34,618 nucleotides of DNA from an uncultured Neomegalonema sp. GTDB lineage: Bacteria; Pseudomonadota; Alphaproteobacteria; Rhodobacterales; Rhodobacteraceae. This document shows positions 17,082-25,330 of the stretch, one piece after another; the first letter of the stretch is position 1; every line of letters starts with the position of its first letter. The stretch lies in the NCBI GenBank assembly GCA_938034615.1, contig CALHLW010000040.1:1-34618 (forward strand), given 5' to 3'. Position numbers and translations under genes: made by a program. The notes under the pieces were generated by a model. That model was not told where the DNA came from. It saw only the letters and a program-made list of their open reading frames with translations, and made no database searches.

Positions 17082-17945
17082 ATGCCACACCTGACTGATG
17101 CCCAGCGCGCAGCCTATGAACAAGACGGATTTCTGTGTCCCGTCGATGTGCTGACACCCGAGGAAGCCGCCGAGAACCGCGCGCTGGTGGAGGGATTGGA
17201 GCGCGATCATGCGGACAGTCTGGCCCAACCGGTCGGTGCGTATCTGCGCGTTGCCTCCCATATCGCGACCGACGTACCGCTGCGGGTGGCCCGTGATGAA
17301 CGGGTGCTGGATGCGGTGGAGGGGATATTGGGGCCGGACCTGATGCTGTGGTCCTGCGAATACTTCATCAAGGAAGCGCAGACCGACAAGATCGTCTCGT
17401 GGCATCAGGATCTGACCTATTGGGGCATGGAGGGCAGCGACCACGAGGTCACGGCCTGGGTCGCGCTCTCCGATGCCAGCGCGGCGGCGGGGTGCATGAA
17501 ATTCGTCCCCGGCTCGCACCGCCAGCAACTCGTGCCGCATACCGATACCTTTTCCGAGGATAACCTGCTCAGCCGGGGGCAGGAGATCGCGGTGGAGGTG
17601 GACGAGGCCAATGCGGTGGCCGCCGCGCTGAAGCCGGGGCAGATGTCGCTGCACCATGGGCGCCTGTTCCACGCGAGCGGGCCGAACACGACCCCTGACC
17701 GTCGGATCGGACTGGTGCTGCGCTTCATCCGCCCGGACACGCCCTCCGACGGAAGCGGCAAGGATTTCGGCGTGATGATGCGCGGAATCGACCGGCATGG
17801 CATCCGCTCGAACGTGGCTCCGCTGGCAGGGGATTTTACCCCGGCGCAGATGGCGATGTATGACGAGGTGACGGGAACACAGGCGGAGGTTCTGGCCCAC
17901 GGGCTGGATGGCACGGACGCCCTCTATTCAGGAGCTGCACGATGA
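17082..17945 (+). CDS. PhyH-family Fe(II)/2-oxoglutarate-dependent oxygenase
   Basis: 287 residues. It belongs to the phytanoyl-CoA dioxygenase (PhyH) family: FIKEAQTDKIVSWHQDLTYW (95-114) supplies the iron ligands H108 and D110, and GRLFHASGPN (193-202) supplies the distal H197. RRIGLVLRF (207-215) supplies the arginine expected to hold 2-oxoglutarate. No signal peptide, so cytoplasmic. GGGGAGA precedes the ATG at 17082. Its stop overlaps the next ATG (ATGA), coupling it to an HD-domain protein that keeps the PhnZ-type diiron ligands. By analogy with PhnY-PhnZ, where a PhyH-type oxygenase hydroxylates the alpha carbon of 2-aminoethylphosphonate and the HD oxygenase cleaves the C-P bond, it probably hydroxylates the substrate for its partner. 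The substrate itself is inferred and not known. Confidence 0.88.
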   Translation: MPHLTDAQRAAYEQDGFLCPVDVLTPEEAAENRALVEGLERDHADSLAQPVGAYLRVASHIATDVPLRVARDERVLDAVEGILGPDLMLWSCEYFIKEAQTDKIVSWHQDLTYWGMEGSDHEVTAWVALSDASAAAGCMKFVPGSHRQQLVPHTDTFSEDNLLSRGQEIAVEVDEANAVAAALKPGQMSLHHGRLFHASGPNTTPDRRIGLVLRFIRPDTPSDGSGKDFGVMMRGIDRHGIRSNVAPLAGDFTPAQMAMYDEVTGTQAEVLAHGLDGTDALYSGAAR

Positions 17946-18535
17946 CGGAGACGGTTTCTTTCACGGCGATGAAGGACGGTACGGCGGAGGATTACGCCCT
18001 GCTGGCCGAGCACGAGCATGAATATTTCGCGGGAACTGCCGACCGATTGTTGCGGGAATTGCGGTCGCAGGCGGATGAGACGATCTCGGGCTACAAGGTC
18101 ACGCGGCTGGAGCATGGCCTGCAATCGGCGACCCGTGCGCGGCGCGAGGGCGTGGAAACGGACTGGATCGTCGCGGCCCTGCTGCACGATATTGGGGACG
18201 GCCTCGCGCCTCAGAACCACGACAAATTCGCAGCCGAGATCATGCGGCCCTTTATGCGCGACGAAGTGGTCTGGACCGTCGAGCATCATGGCATCTTCCA
18301 GATGGTCTATTACGCGCATCATTACGGATGGAACCCGGAGGAACGGCAGAAGTTTAGCGATCATCCCTATTACGACAGTTGCTCGGCCTTCTGCGAGCGT
18401 TGGGATCAGGCGAGCTTCGACCCGGATTATGACAGCGACTCGCTTGAGAGCTTCGAGGCTGAAGTGAAGGCGGTCTTTGCGCGCAAGGCCTATGACCCCG
18501 CAGTGATGCAGGTGGGAGTGGTGAAGGGGTTGTGA
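17942..18535 (+). CDS. HD-domain protein, probable PhnZ-like mixed-valent diiron oxygenase
   Basis: 197 residues. HD-domain residues in order are H58 (RLEHGLQ), H82-D83 (LLHDIGD), H93 (NHDKFAAE), H115/H116 (EHHG) and D155 (RWDQ). The H58 to H82 spacing of 24 residues and the RLEH...LLHD...RWD order match my recollection of PhnZ, where H34, H58, D59, H80, H104 and D161 bind the two irons. The extra His ligands are more than simple HD phosphohydrolases need. In PhnZ a Tyr and a Glu lie 10 and 7 residues before the first His; here those positions are I48 and Y51, so the substrate should differ from 2-aminoethylphosphonate. It is translationally coupled to the PhyH oxygenase. An HD phosphohydrolase is the main alternative. 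Confidence 0.8.
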   Translation: MTETVSFTAMKDGTAEDYALLAEHEHEYFAGTADRLLRELRSQADETISGYKVTRLEHGLQSATRARREGVETDWIVAALLHDIGDGLAPQNHDKFAAEIMRPFMRDEVVWTVEHHGIFQMVYYAHHYGWNPEERQKFSDHPYYDSCSAFCERWDQASFDPDYDSDSLESFEAEVKAVFARKAYDPAVMQVGVVKGL

Positions 18536-18772
18536 TCGTGCTGCCTGTAATGAACGGGCAGATGATAGCTGAATGAGTTTCGCGTAGCAGCGTCCCCGTT
18601 GGCTGCCAGCGAAGTCATTGCGTCCTTCCGGCAAAATCTATAGAACTGGGACAAATAGTCTCAATTTAGCATCGACCAGTTGTTCCAATCCGACGAACCA
18701 GTCGTTGTCACGCCCCCTCGTTCGTGCCATGAGCGGCGGAATACGCACTCCTGAAGCGGAGATACGCAGCCC

Positions 18773-20542
18773 GTGTCACTCGCCCCCAACTGGTCCCTGC
18801 TCAGACCCGCCATCTGGTGGAAATCCGTTTCGCGTGGGACGGTTCAGGCAGACCTGATCGCGGGGCTGACCAATGCGAGTATCGTGCTGCCGCAAGCGGT
18901 CGCTTTTGCGACCATTGCGGGTTTGCCGCCGATCTACGGTCTCTACACGGCGATGATAACGCCCATCGTCGCGGCGCTCTGGGGATCGTCCATGGTGATG
19001 GTATCCGGCCCGACCACGGCGATTTCAGCGGTGGTGTTCAGCACTTTGGCCGGATTGTCGGTGCCCGGCAGTGTCGAGTTCATCCAGCTTGCCCTGCTGC
19101 TGACCCTCATGGTCGGGGTGATCCAGTTTCTGCTCGGTTTTGCAGGGCTGGGGCGGCTCGTCGCCTTCGTCTCCCATTCGGTGATGCTCGGCTTTACCGC
19201 CGCCGCCGCCGTCCTCATCGGGGCCAGTCAGATCGCCCCGGCGATGGGGGTGGCCATCGAGCGGGGCGGTTCGGTGATCGAGCGACTCTATCGCACCGTC
19301 GAGGCGGCGGAGCATGTCAACATGATCGCGGTGGCCATCGCTGCCACGGCCTTTTTCGTCACGATCCTCTCCCGGCGCGTGGCCCCGCGATCCCCGACCT
19401 TCCTGATCGGCCTGACGGCGGCGGCTCTGCTCGCTTGGTATCTCGATGCCGAGAAGATGGGTGTGGCCATGGTCGGCGAGTTGCCCTCTATCATCCCGGT
19501 CTTCTCGCCCCCCGCCGCTTCGGCAGCAACCATCGGCATCGTCACGGAAGGGGCTTTCGCAATCGCTCTGATCGGCTTGCTGGAGGCGGTGTCCATTGGC
19601 CGCGCGTTCGCCTATCGTACCAATACGCGCTTCGATGCCAACCGCGAAATCGTCGGGCAGGGCCTTTCGAACATCGTGGGCAGCATGTTCCAGGCCTATC
19701 CCGGCTCCGGCTCGTTCACGCGCAGCGGCATCAACTACGAGTCGGGCGCAAAGACTCCGATGTCGGCAATCTTCGCCGCGATCTTCCTGTTTATTATCCT
19801 GCTGTTATTCGCACCGCTTGTGGCGCATATCCCCATCCCCGGCCTTGCGGGTCTCATTCTGCTGGTCGCGTGGAAGCTCATCAGCTTCAAGGAAATCTGG
19901 GAGATCGCGCGCACGAGCGGCACGGAACTGTCGATCATCGCCGCTACCTTACTCGCCGGGGTCATGGTCGAGCTGGATTTCGCGATCTATGTCGGCGTGA
20001 TCCTCTCGCTGATGATCTTTTTGTCAAAGACCTCGCGCCCCAACCTCGTCATTTCGGCCCCGGACGAGAATGGCACCTTCCGCGACCCGACCCTCTATTC
20101 CTTGCGTGAATGTCCGCAGGCGCTGTTCATCCGCATCGATGGCCCACTCTATTTCGGCTCGGTCGAGGCCATCGAACGCGGTTTCCGCAAGGTCGAGCGC
20201 TCGCGCCCGCTCCAGAAGCACATGGTCCTTGTCCTCAAGGGCGTCGGCGACTTGGATCTGGCCGGGGCACATGCCCTGATCGACGAGGCCAAGCGTCGCA
20301 AGAAGCTGGGCGGCAGTCTCTATATCGTAACCCGCTACGCGCCGCTCATAAAGCGCCTGACACGCCTGCATGTCATCGAAGAGATCGGCGAAGACCATGT
20401 CGTCGCCTCCAAGGGCGATGCGATCAAGGCGGTCACGGAGCAGCTCGCCGACGATGTCTGCGCCACCTGCGACGCTCGCATCTTCCGCGAATGTGCGGGG
20501 CGTCCCAACGCGCTGGTGCCGCAGATGGAAGTGGCGGAGTAG
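18773..20542 (+). CDS. SulP-family anion transporter with STAS domain and Cys-rich tail
   Basis: 589 residues. The SulP membrane domain (about 15-420) contains the typical GLTNASIVLPQAVAFATIAG and PPIYGLYTAMITP segments near the N-terminus. Ten or more hydrophobic stretches follow, then a C-terminal STAS domain (about 445-550). SulP carriers move sulfate, bicarbonate, chloride or carboxylates; the substrate is open here. The tail carries VCATCDARIFREC with C563, C566 and C574, a possible metal or redox site. The start is GTG at 18773 because the reading frame has no earlier good start. The gene lies 237 bases after the HD gene, in a gap with no feature I can support, so it probably has its own promoter. 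It ends tail-to-tail with the next minus-strand gene, two bases apart. Confidence 0.92.
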   Translation: MSLAPNWSLLRPAIWWKSVSRGTVQADLIAGLTNASIVLPQAVAFATIAGLPPIYGLYTAMITPIVAALWGSSMVMVSGPTTAISAVVFSTLAGLSVPGSVEFIQLALLLTLMVGVIQFLLGFAGLGRLVAFVSHSVMLGFTAAAAVLIGASQIAPAMGVAIERGGSVIERLYRTVEAAEHVNMIAVAIAATAFFVTILSRRVAPRSPTFLIGLTAAALLAWYLDAEKMGVAMVGELPSIIPVFSPPAASAATIGIVTEGAFAIALIGLLEAVSIGRAFAYRTNTRFDANREIVGQGLSNIVGSMFQAYPGSGSFTRSGINYESGAKTPMSAIFAAIFLFIILLLFAPLVAHIPIPGLAGLILLVAWKLISFKEIWEIARTSGTELSIIAATLLAGVMVELDFAIYVGVILSLMIFLSKTSRPNLVISAPDENGTFRDPTLYSLRECPQALFIRIDGPLYFGSVEAIERGFRKVERSRPLQKHMVLVLKGVGDLDLAGAHALIDEAKRRKKLGGSLYIVTRYAPLIKRLTRLHVIEEIGEDHVVASKGDAIKAVTEQLADDVCATCDARIFRECAGRPNALVPQMEVAE

Positions 20543-20544
20543 CG

Positions 20545-21048
20545 TCAGGACGTACAGGTCGACAGAGCCACCCGCGCGACGGCATCGGTTCCGAAGCGGC
20601 CCTCGACCGTCGTGTCCCCGGTGGCGACCCTCACGCCTGCGCCGGTGATCTCCGACCCCGACACCATGATCCCGTAGCCGCTGGTCGTGTCGTCCACGTC
20701 GATGGTGAAGGCGACCCGCTCACCCGATGCGAGGGACCGCAGGGTCAGCGACACGGCGGCATCCCCGTCGCTCACGGTGGGCAGCGCGGTCAGGAGGTCG
20801 GCTCCCGATACGGCCTCGAAGGGTTGGAACACCTGGATGCCCGCTCCCGATCCAGTCACATCGAAGATCAGCTTGCCTGCCGATCCGCCCAGATCGACGG
20901 TCACCGTCGCACCCTCCAGCGCACAGGCACCGTCATTGAGGATCGTGAAGCGGTCCTTCGGCGCGCCTTCGTCGAAATCGACGCGGATATCCGCAAGGGC
21001 GGGCGTTGCCGCGCAGAGACTCAAAGCGATGACAAGGGATGACTTCAT
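20545..21048 (-). CDS. Secreted beta-rich protein of unknown function
   Basis: 167 residues. A clean signal peptide (MKSSLVIALSLCAATPALA, residues 1-19) is followed by a mature protein of about 148 residues. The mature part is rich in Val, Thr, Gly and Asp, with alternating hydrophobic residues typical of a beta-sandwich. Two cysteines remain: one at about 41 (NDGACALEG) and one near the C-terminus (ALSTCTS), which could form a disulfide. It resembles proteins annotated in Rhodobacteraceae as aggregation factor core, but I recall this only loosely and would not assign a function. GGAGGT lies 6 bases before the ATG at 21048. It is divergent from the NaV channel with 145 bases between. Confidence 0.75.
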   Translation of the reverse strand: MKSSLVIALSLCAATPALADIRVDFDEGAPKDRFTILNDGACALEGATVTVDLGGSAGKLIFDVTGSGAGIQVFQPFEAVSGADLLTALPTVSDGDAAVSLTLRSLASGERVAFTIDVDDTTSGYGIMVSGSEITGAGVRVATGDTTVEGRFGTDAVARVALSTCTS

Positions 21049-21193
21049 GGTTCGACCTCCAGAGGATGTATCCCTGAACATGGTGCGCCACGACCGCCGT
21101 TCGTCAACAGGATCGTCCTAGCTGTGATTGCGGGCTTGCCTTGGCCCCTTGCATGATTACCTGTCTGCGGAGAAATCACGCGGAGACAAAACG

Positions 21194-22000
21194 ATGCCGA
21201 TTGCCGACCTGCGCCACCGCATCGGTGTTCTCGTTGAATCCCCCATGGTTCAGCGGATCGTCTTCGCCGCCATCGCGGTGAATGCCGTCGTGCTGGGGCT
21301 GGAGACATCACCCGCTGCGATGAACAGCTACGGGCCGCTGCTGGTCGCCATCGACCTCGCCTGTCTGGCCCTGTTCATCGTCGAGATTGCCGCGAAGTTG
21401 TTCGCACAGGGGCCGCGTTTCTTCCGCGATGGCTGGAACGTGTTCGACTTTCTCGTCGTCGGGATTTCGCTGGTTCCCCAGACGGGCGGCCTGTCGATTC
21501 TGCGCGCCCTGCGGGTCATGCGTATTCTGCGGCTGGTCTCGGCCATACCCCAGATGCGCCGGGTGGTCGAGGGGCTGATCGACGCTCTGCCGGGCATGGG
21601 CACCGTGTTCCTGCTGATGTCGCTGATCTTCTACGTCGCGGCGGTGATCGCGACCAAGCTGTTCGGGGCAGATTTTCCTGAATGGTTCGGCACCGTGGGG
21701 GCGTCGGGCTACACGATGTTCCAGATCATGACGCTGGAAAGCTGGTCGATGGGCATCGTGCGCCCGGTGATGGAACTCCATCCCTATGCCTGGATCTTCT
21801 TCCTGACCTTCATCCTCGTGACGACCTTCGCCGTAGCAAACCTCGTGGTGGGCCTGATGGTGAACTCGATGCAGGAAGTGGTGGAGGAGGATGAAGCCGC
21901 CTCCGACGAGCGCCACGAAATCCTCGATGCCTTGCGGGCGATGGAAACCCGCCTTGCCCGCATCGAAGAGCGCATGGATCAAAAACCGCCCCGGACGTAG
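21194..22000 (+). CDS. Bacterial voltage-gated sodium channel (NaChBac/NavMs-type)
   Basis: 268 residues, one six-transmembrane subunit of a homotetramer. The S4 sensor LSILRALRVMRILRLVSAIP (about 100-119) has arginines at every third position. The pore loop has TLESWSM (180-186), the selectivity filter of bacterial NaV channels, with Glu182 forming the charged ring. S6 is FILVTTFAVANLVVGLMV (206-223). A C-terminal acidic and heptad-like tail (about 230-262) should form the tetrameric coiled coil. The ATG at 21194 has GGAGA 8 bases upstream. In marine bacteria these channels serve Na+ entry linked to motility and pH homeostasis; this one is intact. Its end overlaps the DUF6165 gene tail-to-tail by 22 bases. 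Confidence 0.95.
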   Translation: MPIADLRHRIGVLVESPMVQRIVFAAIAVNAVVLGLETSPAAMNSYGPLLVAIDLACLALFIVEIAAKLFAQGPRFFRDGWNVFDFLVVGISLVPQTGGLSILRALRVMRILRLVSAIPQMRRVVEGLIDALPGMGTVFLLMSLIFYVAAVIATKLFGADFPEWFGTVGASGYTMFQIMTLESWSMGIVRPVMELHPYAWIFFLTFILVTTFAVANLVVGLMVNSMQEVVEEDEAASDERHEILDALRAMETRLARIEERMDQKPPRT

Positions 22001-22380
22001 CTTTTCTGCTCCGACAAGGCCGAGCCGGTCAGGGCGTCGATGCGCGTCTTGATCCGCGTGCGCTCGTCGTTGGTCTTGTAGACGGCGCGGGCTTTTTCGA
22101 CGAAGTTCGGGCCGAAATCCCCCGCCTGTTCCATGGTGCGCAGGTCGTCCTCGATCTCCCAGAGGGCGCGGTTCACGATCTCGATCTGCTGCGTCAGCGC
22201 ATCGAGCGGGGCCGAGCGTGCCATTGCCGCATCCCGCCGCGCGATCAGCAGGGCATGTTCCCGGCGCACATGCACCAGCTTGCTCTCATCGGTGATCTTA
22301 TCCAGCTTGATTGCCAGAATGGTGATCCTGTCGATCAACTCGCCGACCGAAATCGGCGTTTCCACCAGCAATCCGCTCAC
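21979..22380 (-). CDS. DUF6165 family protein
   Basis: 133 residues. The motif ISVGELIDRITILAIKLDKI (residues 10-29), with a long helical remainder, is the DUF6165 signature. The sequence is predicted mostly alpha-helical and cytoplasmic, with no membrane segment. The start is GTG at 22380, overlapping the stop of the TPR-glycosyltransferase gene as GTGA, so the two are coupled. The same partnership of DUF6165 with a TPR-bearing glycosyltransferase-like protein is familiar from related genomes, and suggests a role in glycan assembly. No enzymatic motif is visible. Confidence 0.8.
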   Translation of the reverse strand: MSGLLVETPISVGELIDRITILAIKLDKITDESKLVHVRREHALLIARRDAAMARSAPLDALTQQIEIVNRALWEIEDDLRTMEQAGDFGPNFVEKARAVYKTNDERTRIKTRIDALTGSALSEQKSYVRGGF

Positions 22381-23726
22381 GAAACCATCGCCTCCAGATC
22401 GGCCCGTATGGTCGCGAACGGCCCGGACCAGTCCCCGGCCTGATTCTGCCGGATCAGCCGGACGCTGTCATACCAATACGTGCTCTCGCCGTATGGGCCC
22501 CAATACCAGAACGCGGGCCGCGCGAGCAAAATCCATGTGGGCCTCCCCAGCGATCCGGCGACATGGGCGAGACCCGTATCAACCGTGATGACGAGGTCCA
22601 TATGCTCGCAGAGTGCGGCGGCATCGGCAAAATCCCGGTCCGTTGCGGCGGTATTGACGACCAGTCCCTCCGCGCCGAGATCGGTGATATCCGCCTCGCG
22701 CTCGCCCTTGCACATGCCGAAAAGCTGTATGCCGGGAATGTCTGCCAGTTCGAGAAAGCGAGAGAATTCCGTGGCCTTGCGCTTGGCCTGTACGAAGGTC
22801 GGGCTACCCGCCCAGCAGATGCCGACCCGGAACAACTTTCGGTAAGGAGCGGTTATCCGCGCTGCCCGCTCGCGCGAGTCCTGTGGGATGTAGAGCGGGG
22901 CGGGGGCGGGGCATCGCTGGGGTGTCATGCCATAGATCCGCATCAGTTCCATCGCCGGAACATGAGCATCCTCCTCGCCCTCCCGTGGCGGTTTGGCCTT
23001 GGGGGTGACACGGTCGATATAGGGGACACCGTCGAAAAGGCGCAGGGTCGCCTCTCGCGAGGTGAGCCAGACCTCCTCCCACGTCTCCCGCAGTTTCGGC
23101 ATGAAGCGCGACACCAGCACCAGGTCGCCCAGCCCTTGCTCGCTCATCACCAGCAGGCGCTTGCCGGTTGCCCGCCCCCCCTCCCATCGCGGCGATCGGC
23201 GTTTCGGCTCGCTCCGGGGCGAAAACCGGAACCGCTCGCGGTAATCGGCCAGACCCTTTCCGAAATTGCCCGTCATGAAATGCGAGGTCGAGCGGAGGAG
23301 GCGCAATTCCGCATCCTCGGGATCGGCGGCAATGGCCGTATCGAAAGCCGCTATCGAGGCGCGCCAGCGGCCCATGCCCTGCAAGTCCCGCGCGACCGTC
23401 GATGTCGGACCGGCATTCATGCCCGCCTCTTCGATAAGGGCCATGCTCCGCGCCTCGGAAAAGCTGCCCTCTGCGCGCAGGGCATTGCCGAGATTGGCGA
23501 TGGCGGTTACGTTCTGCGGTCCGTGATAGAGCGCGCGCCGATGGCACAGGATCGATGCTTTCAGATGCCCGGTCGAGCGCAGGGCCGCTCCGAGATTGGT
23601 CCAGATCAAGGGGTTATCGGGTGTGTCGCGCAACAGCCGACGATAGGCGATGATGGCCCGCTCATACTGACCGTTGCGGTGTAGGTCGACGACTTCCCTC
23701 AGCGTCAGCGGCGTGGTTCTTTTCAT
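22377..23726 (-). CDS. TPR protein with glycosyltransferase (GT9/GT41-like) C-terminal domain
   Basis: 449 residues from ATG 23726. Residues about 10-170 form several tetratricopeptide repeats; examples are NPLIWTNLGAALRSTGHLKA and NVTAIANLGNALRAEGSFSE. The C-terminal half (about 195-445) is a GT-B-like glycosyltransferase resembling heptosyltransferase or O-GlcNAc transferase domains. It has VGICWAGSPTF near 310 and VITVDTGLAHVAGSLGRPTW near 383-402, which is the nucleotide-sugar-binding signature. It likely transfers a sugar to a protein or lipid acceptor presented by the TPR surface; donor and acceptor are unknown. It is coupled to DUF6165. No signal peptide, so cytoplasmic. The start is uncertain by eight codons, since a GTG at 23750 is also in frame. 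Confidence 0.85.
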   Translation of the reverse strand: MKRTTPLTLREVVDLHRNGQYERAIIAYRRLLRDTPDNPLIWTNLGAALRSTGHLKASILCHRRALYHGPQNVTAIANLGNALRAEGSFSEARSMALIEEAGMNAGPTSTVARDLQGMGRWRASIAAFDTAIAADPEDAELRLLRSTSHFMTGNFGKGLADYRERFRFSPRSEPKRRSPRWEGGRATGKRLLVMSEQGLGDLVLVSRFMPKLRETWEEVWLTSREATLRLFDGVPYIDRVTPKAKPPREGEEDAHVPAMELMRIYGMTPQRCPAPAPLYIPQDSRERAARITAPYRKLFRVGICWAGSPTFVQAKRKATEFSRFLELADIPGIQLFGMCKGEREADITDLGAEGLVVNTAATDRDFADAAALCEHMDLVITVDTGLAHVAGSLGRPTWILLARPAFWYWGPYGESTYWYDSVRLIRQNQAGDWSGPFATIRADLEAMVS

Positions 23727-23821
23727 GGCGCGATTTCCGAATTCCCCCACGCTTGCTTAGAGCGAATCGCCCCGGATCGAAACCGCTTTCAGGCAAACCC
23801 GATAAGGTGGGGCCGGATAGG

Positions 23822-25303
23822 CTATTCCGAATATCGCCCCTCTCGCAGCAGTGGCCCCAACAATCTTGCGACCGGGGCGTGATCGTCGGTCAGGAAGATG
23901 CGTTCCGAGGCGGGCACCACCCGCAGCATCCCCTCAAGCGGCACGCGCACCCATTCCCGGCCTGTGCCGTCCGAGGCGGTCAGGGCGTCGGACCCCGTCG
24001 GCACTGCACTTGCGACGACGATCCACGTTGTCCGTGTTTCCTCCGCTGATACTGCGCTCCGGGCAAGCCATAACTCGACCACCGCAAATCGTCGCGACAG
24101 CGTCTCCGTCAGCGAGGTCAGAAAGCGCGGATGGCGCAGCAGGTCGACCACGTTCATCGCGTAGAACCCATCCGGGGTCAGGTGAGTGGCGATCTCCTCG
24201 TGGAATTCGTCGCTGACCAAATGCGGTGGGATAGAGATATCGGCGAAGGCATCCCCGATGATGGCGTCGAAGCGTTGGGCCTCATCGGCCAAGGCCACCC
24301 GCGCATCGGCATGGCGCACGGTGAACTCTGCCGGATCGACCCAGAGCCGCTCCTGCGCCATGGCCGTTACCGCCGGATCGATTTCCGAGACGGTCAGGGC
24401 GCTCGACGGCCAGCGCGCCGCCCAGGCCCTCGGCAGTGTATAGGCCCCGCCCCCGATGAAGAACGCCGCCTTTGGTCCAGACTCTCCGAACCGCCGCTGC
24501 GCCAATTCGTCGATCAACGCGACATAGGGAGAGTGCAGCCGCGTTGGGTCATCCCGCTCGTTCACCCCATGGGCCAGATGATCCAGCGCCAGCACTCGTG
24601 CGCTTGGCGAGACGTCATCGACCCGGATACAGAAATACCCACTCTCCCGGTCACAGGGCGACCACGCCGCCCCGAATGCCGCCGTCGCGGCCAGCATCAC
24701 CAGCGCCGCCACCCCTGCCGCTATCCGCACCGCTCCGCTGGCGGCCAACATCGCGCAAGCCGCGTAGGCCACCGATACCACCGCCACGGTCCAGACCGAC
24801 CCGATGAAGGGGATCAGCAGCAACCCGCTGCCCAGCACCCCGGCAATCGCTCCGACCGCGCCCAGCGCGTACATCCGCCCCAGCACCCGGCCCTGCTGTC
24901 CTTCGGCACAGCTTTCCAGCGCCAGAAACGTCGCCATCGGCCCCACCGCCCCGGCAAAGAGGCTCGGCAAAAAGAACACCAGCGTCGTTAACACCACGAC
25001 CCCCGACACCGGATCGAACGCGCCCAACACACCCCCGGCCAACCCGCGCAGCAGGAATTGGGTCGCAAACGCCGTCACTGCACCTGCGGCCAGCATGGCG
25101 AACAACCATCGTCGCCGCCCCGCCAGCACCCCGCCGACCCAATGCCCCAGCGCCAATCCGGCCAGCACCACCGCGATCACGGCGGTCCATGTGTAGAGCG
25201 ACATGCCCACATAGGGCGCGATCATCCGGCTCGCGACGATCTCCAGCGCCATCGACGCGGCAGAGGCGACCGTAACGACGATGGAAAGGCGGAGGGGGGT
25301 CAT
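23822..25303 (-). CDS. Membrane-fused spermidine synthase-like protein
   Basis: 493 residues from ATG 25303. The N-terminal part (about 1-215) is hydrophobic with seven or eight membrane spans (for example VASAASMALEIVASRMIAPY and TWTAVIAVVLAGLALGHWVG). The C-terminal part (about 230-480) is a spermidine synthase-like, SAM-dependent methyltransferase fold with FFIGGGAYTLPR, VSEIDPAVTAMA and IIGDAFADISIPPHL. This is the arrangement annotated as fused MFS/spermidine synthase. The aspartates that bind polyamine in true SpeE are only partly evident, so polyamine synthesis is not assured. There is no good Shine-Dalgarno at the start, and upstream lies a paired inverted-repeat element separating it from gor. 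Confidence 0.85.
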   Translation of the reverse strand: MTPLRLSIVVTVASAASMALEIVASRMIAPYVGMSLYTWTAVIAVVLAGLALGHWVGGVLAGRRRWLFAMLAAGAVTAFATQFLLRGLAGGVLGAFDPVSGVVVLTTLVFFLPSLFAGAVGPMATFLALESCAEGQQGRVLGRMYALGAVGAIAGVLGSGLLLIPFIGSVWTVAVVSVAYAACAMLAASGAVRIAAGVAALVMLAATAAFGAAWSPCDRESGYFCIRVDDVSPSARVLALDHLAHGVNERDDPTRLHSPYVALIDELAQRRFGESGPKAAFFIGGGAYTLPRAWAARWPSSALTVSEIDPAVTAMAQERLWVDPAEFTVRHADARVALADEAQRFDAIIGDAFADISIPPHLVSDEFHEEIATHLTPDGFYAMNVVDLLRHPRFLTSLTETLSRRFAVVELWLARSAVSAEETRTTWIVVASAVPTGSDALTASDGTGREWVRVPLEGMLRVVPASERIFLTDDHAPVARLLGPLLREGRYSE

Positions 25304-25330
25304 GGAAGAGGCCGCCCGCGCTTCGCGTGG

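Noticed and set aside
17942-18535. Naming the HD protein phnZ
   Set aside because: The metal ligands match but the Tyr/Glu substrate residues do not, so the symbol would imply an unsupported substrate.
18536-18772. Promoter or small RNA in the gap before the SulP gene
   Set aside because: A TTGCGT and TATAGA pair is seen but with 15-base spacing, and no stable hairpin or T run is present; nothing firm can be supported.
18817-20109. 430-codon open frame inside the SulP gene in another frame
   Set aside because: Composition is Arg/His/Gly-rich as in typical off-frame reads of high-GC genes, and SulP motifs and membrane spans are clear in the chosen frame.
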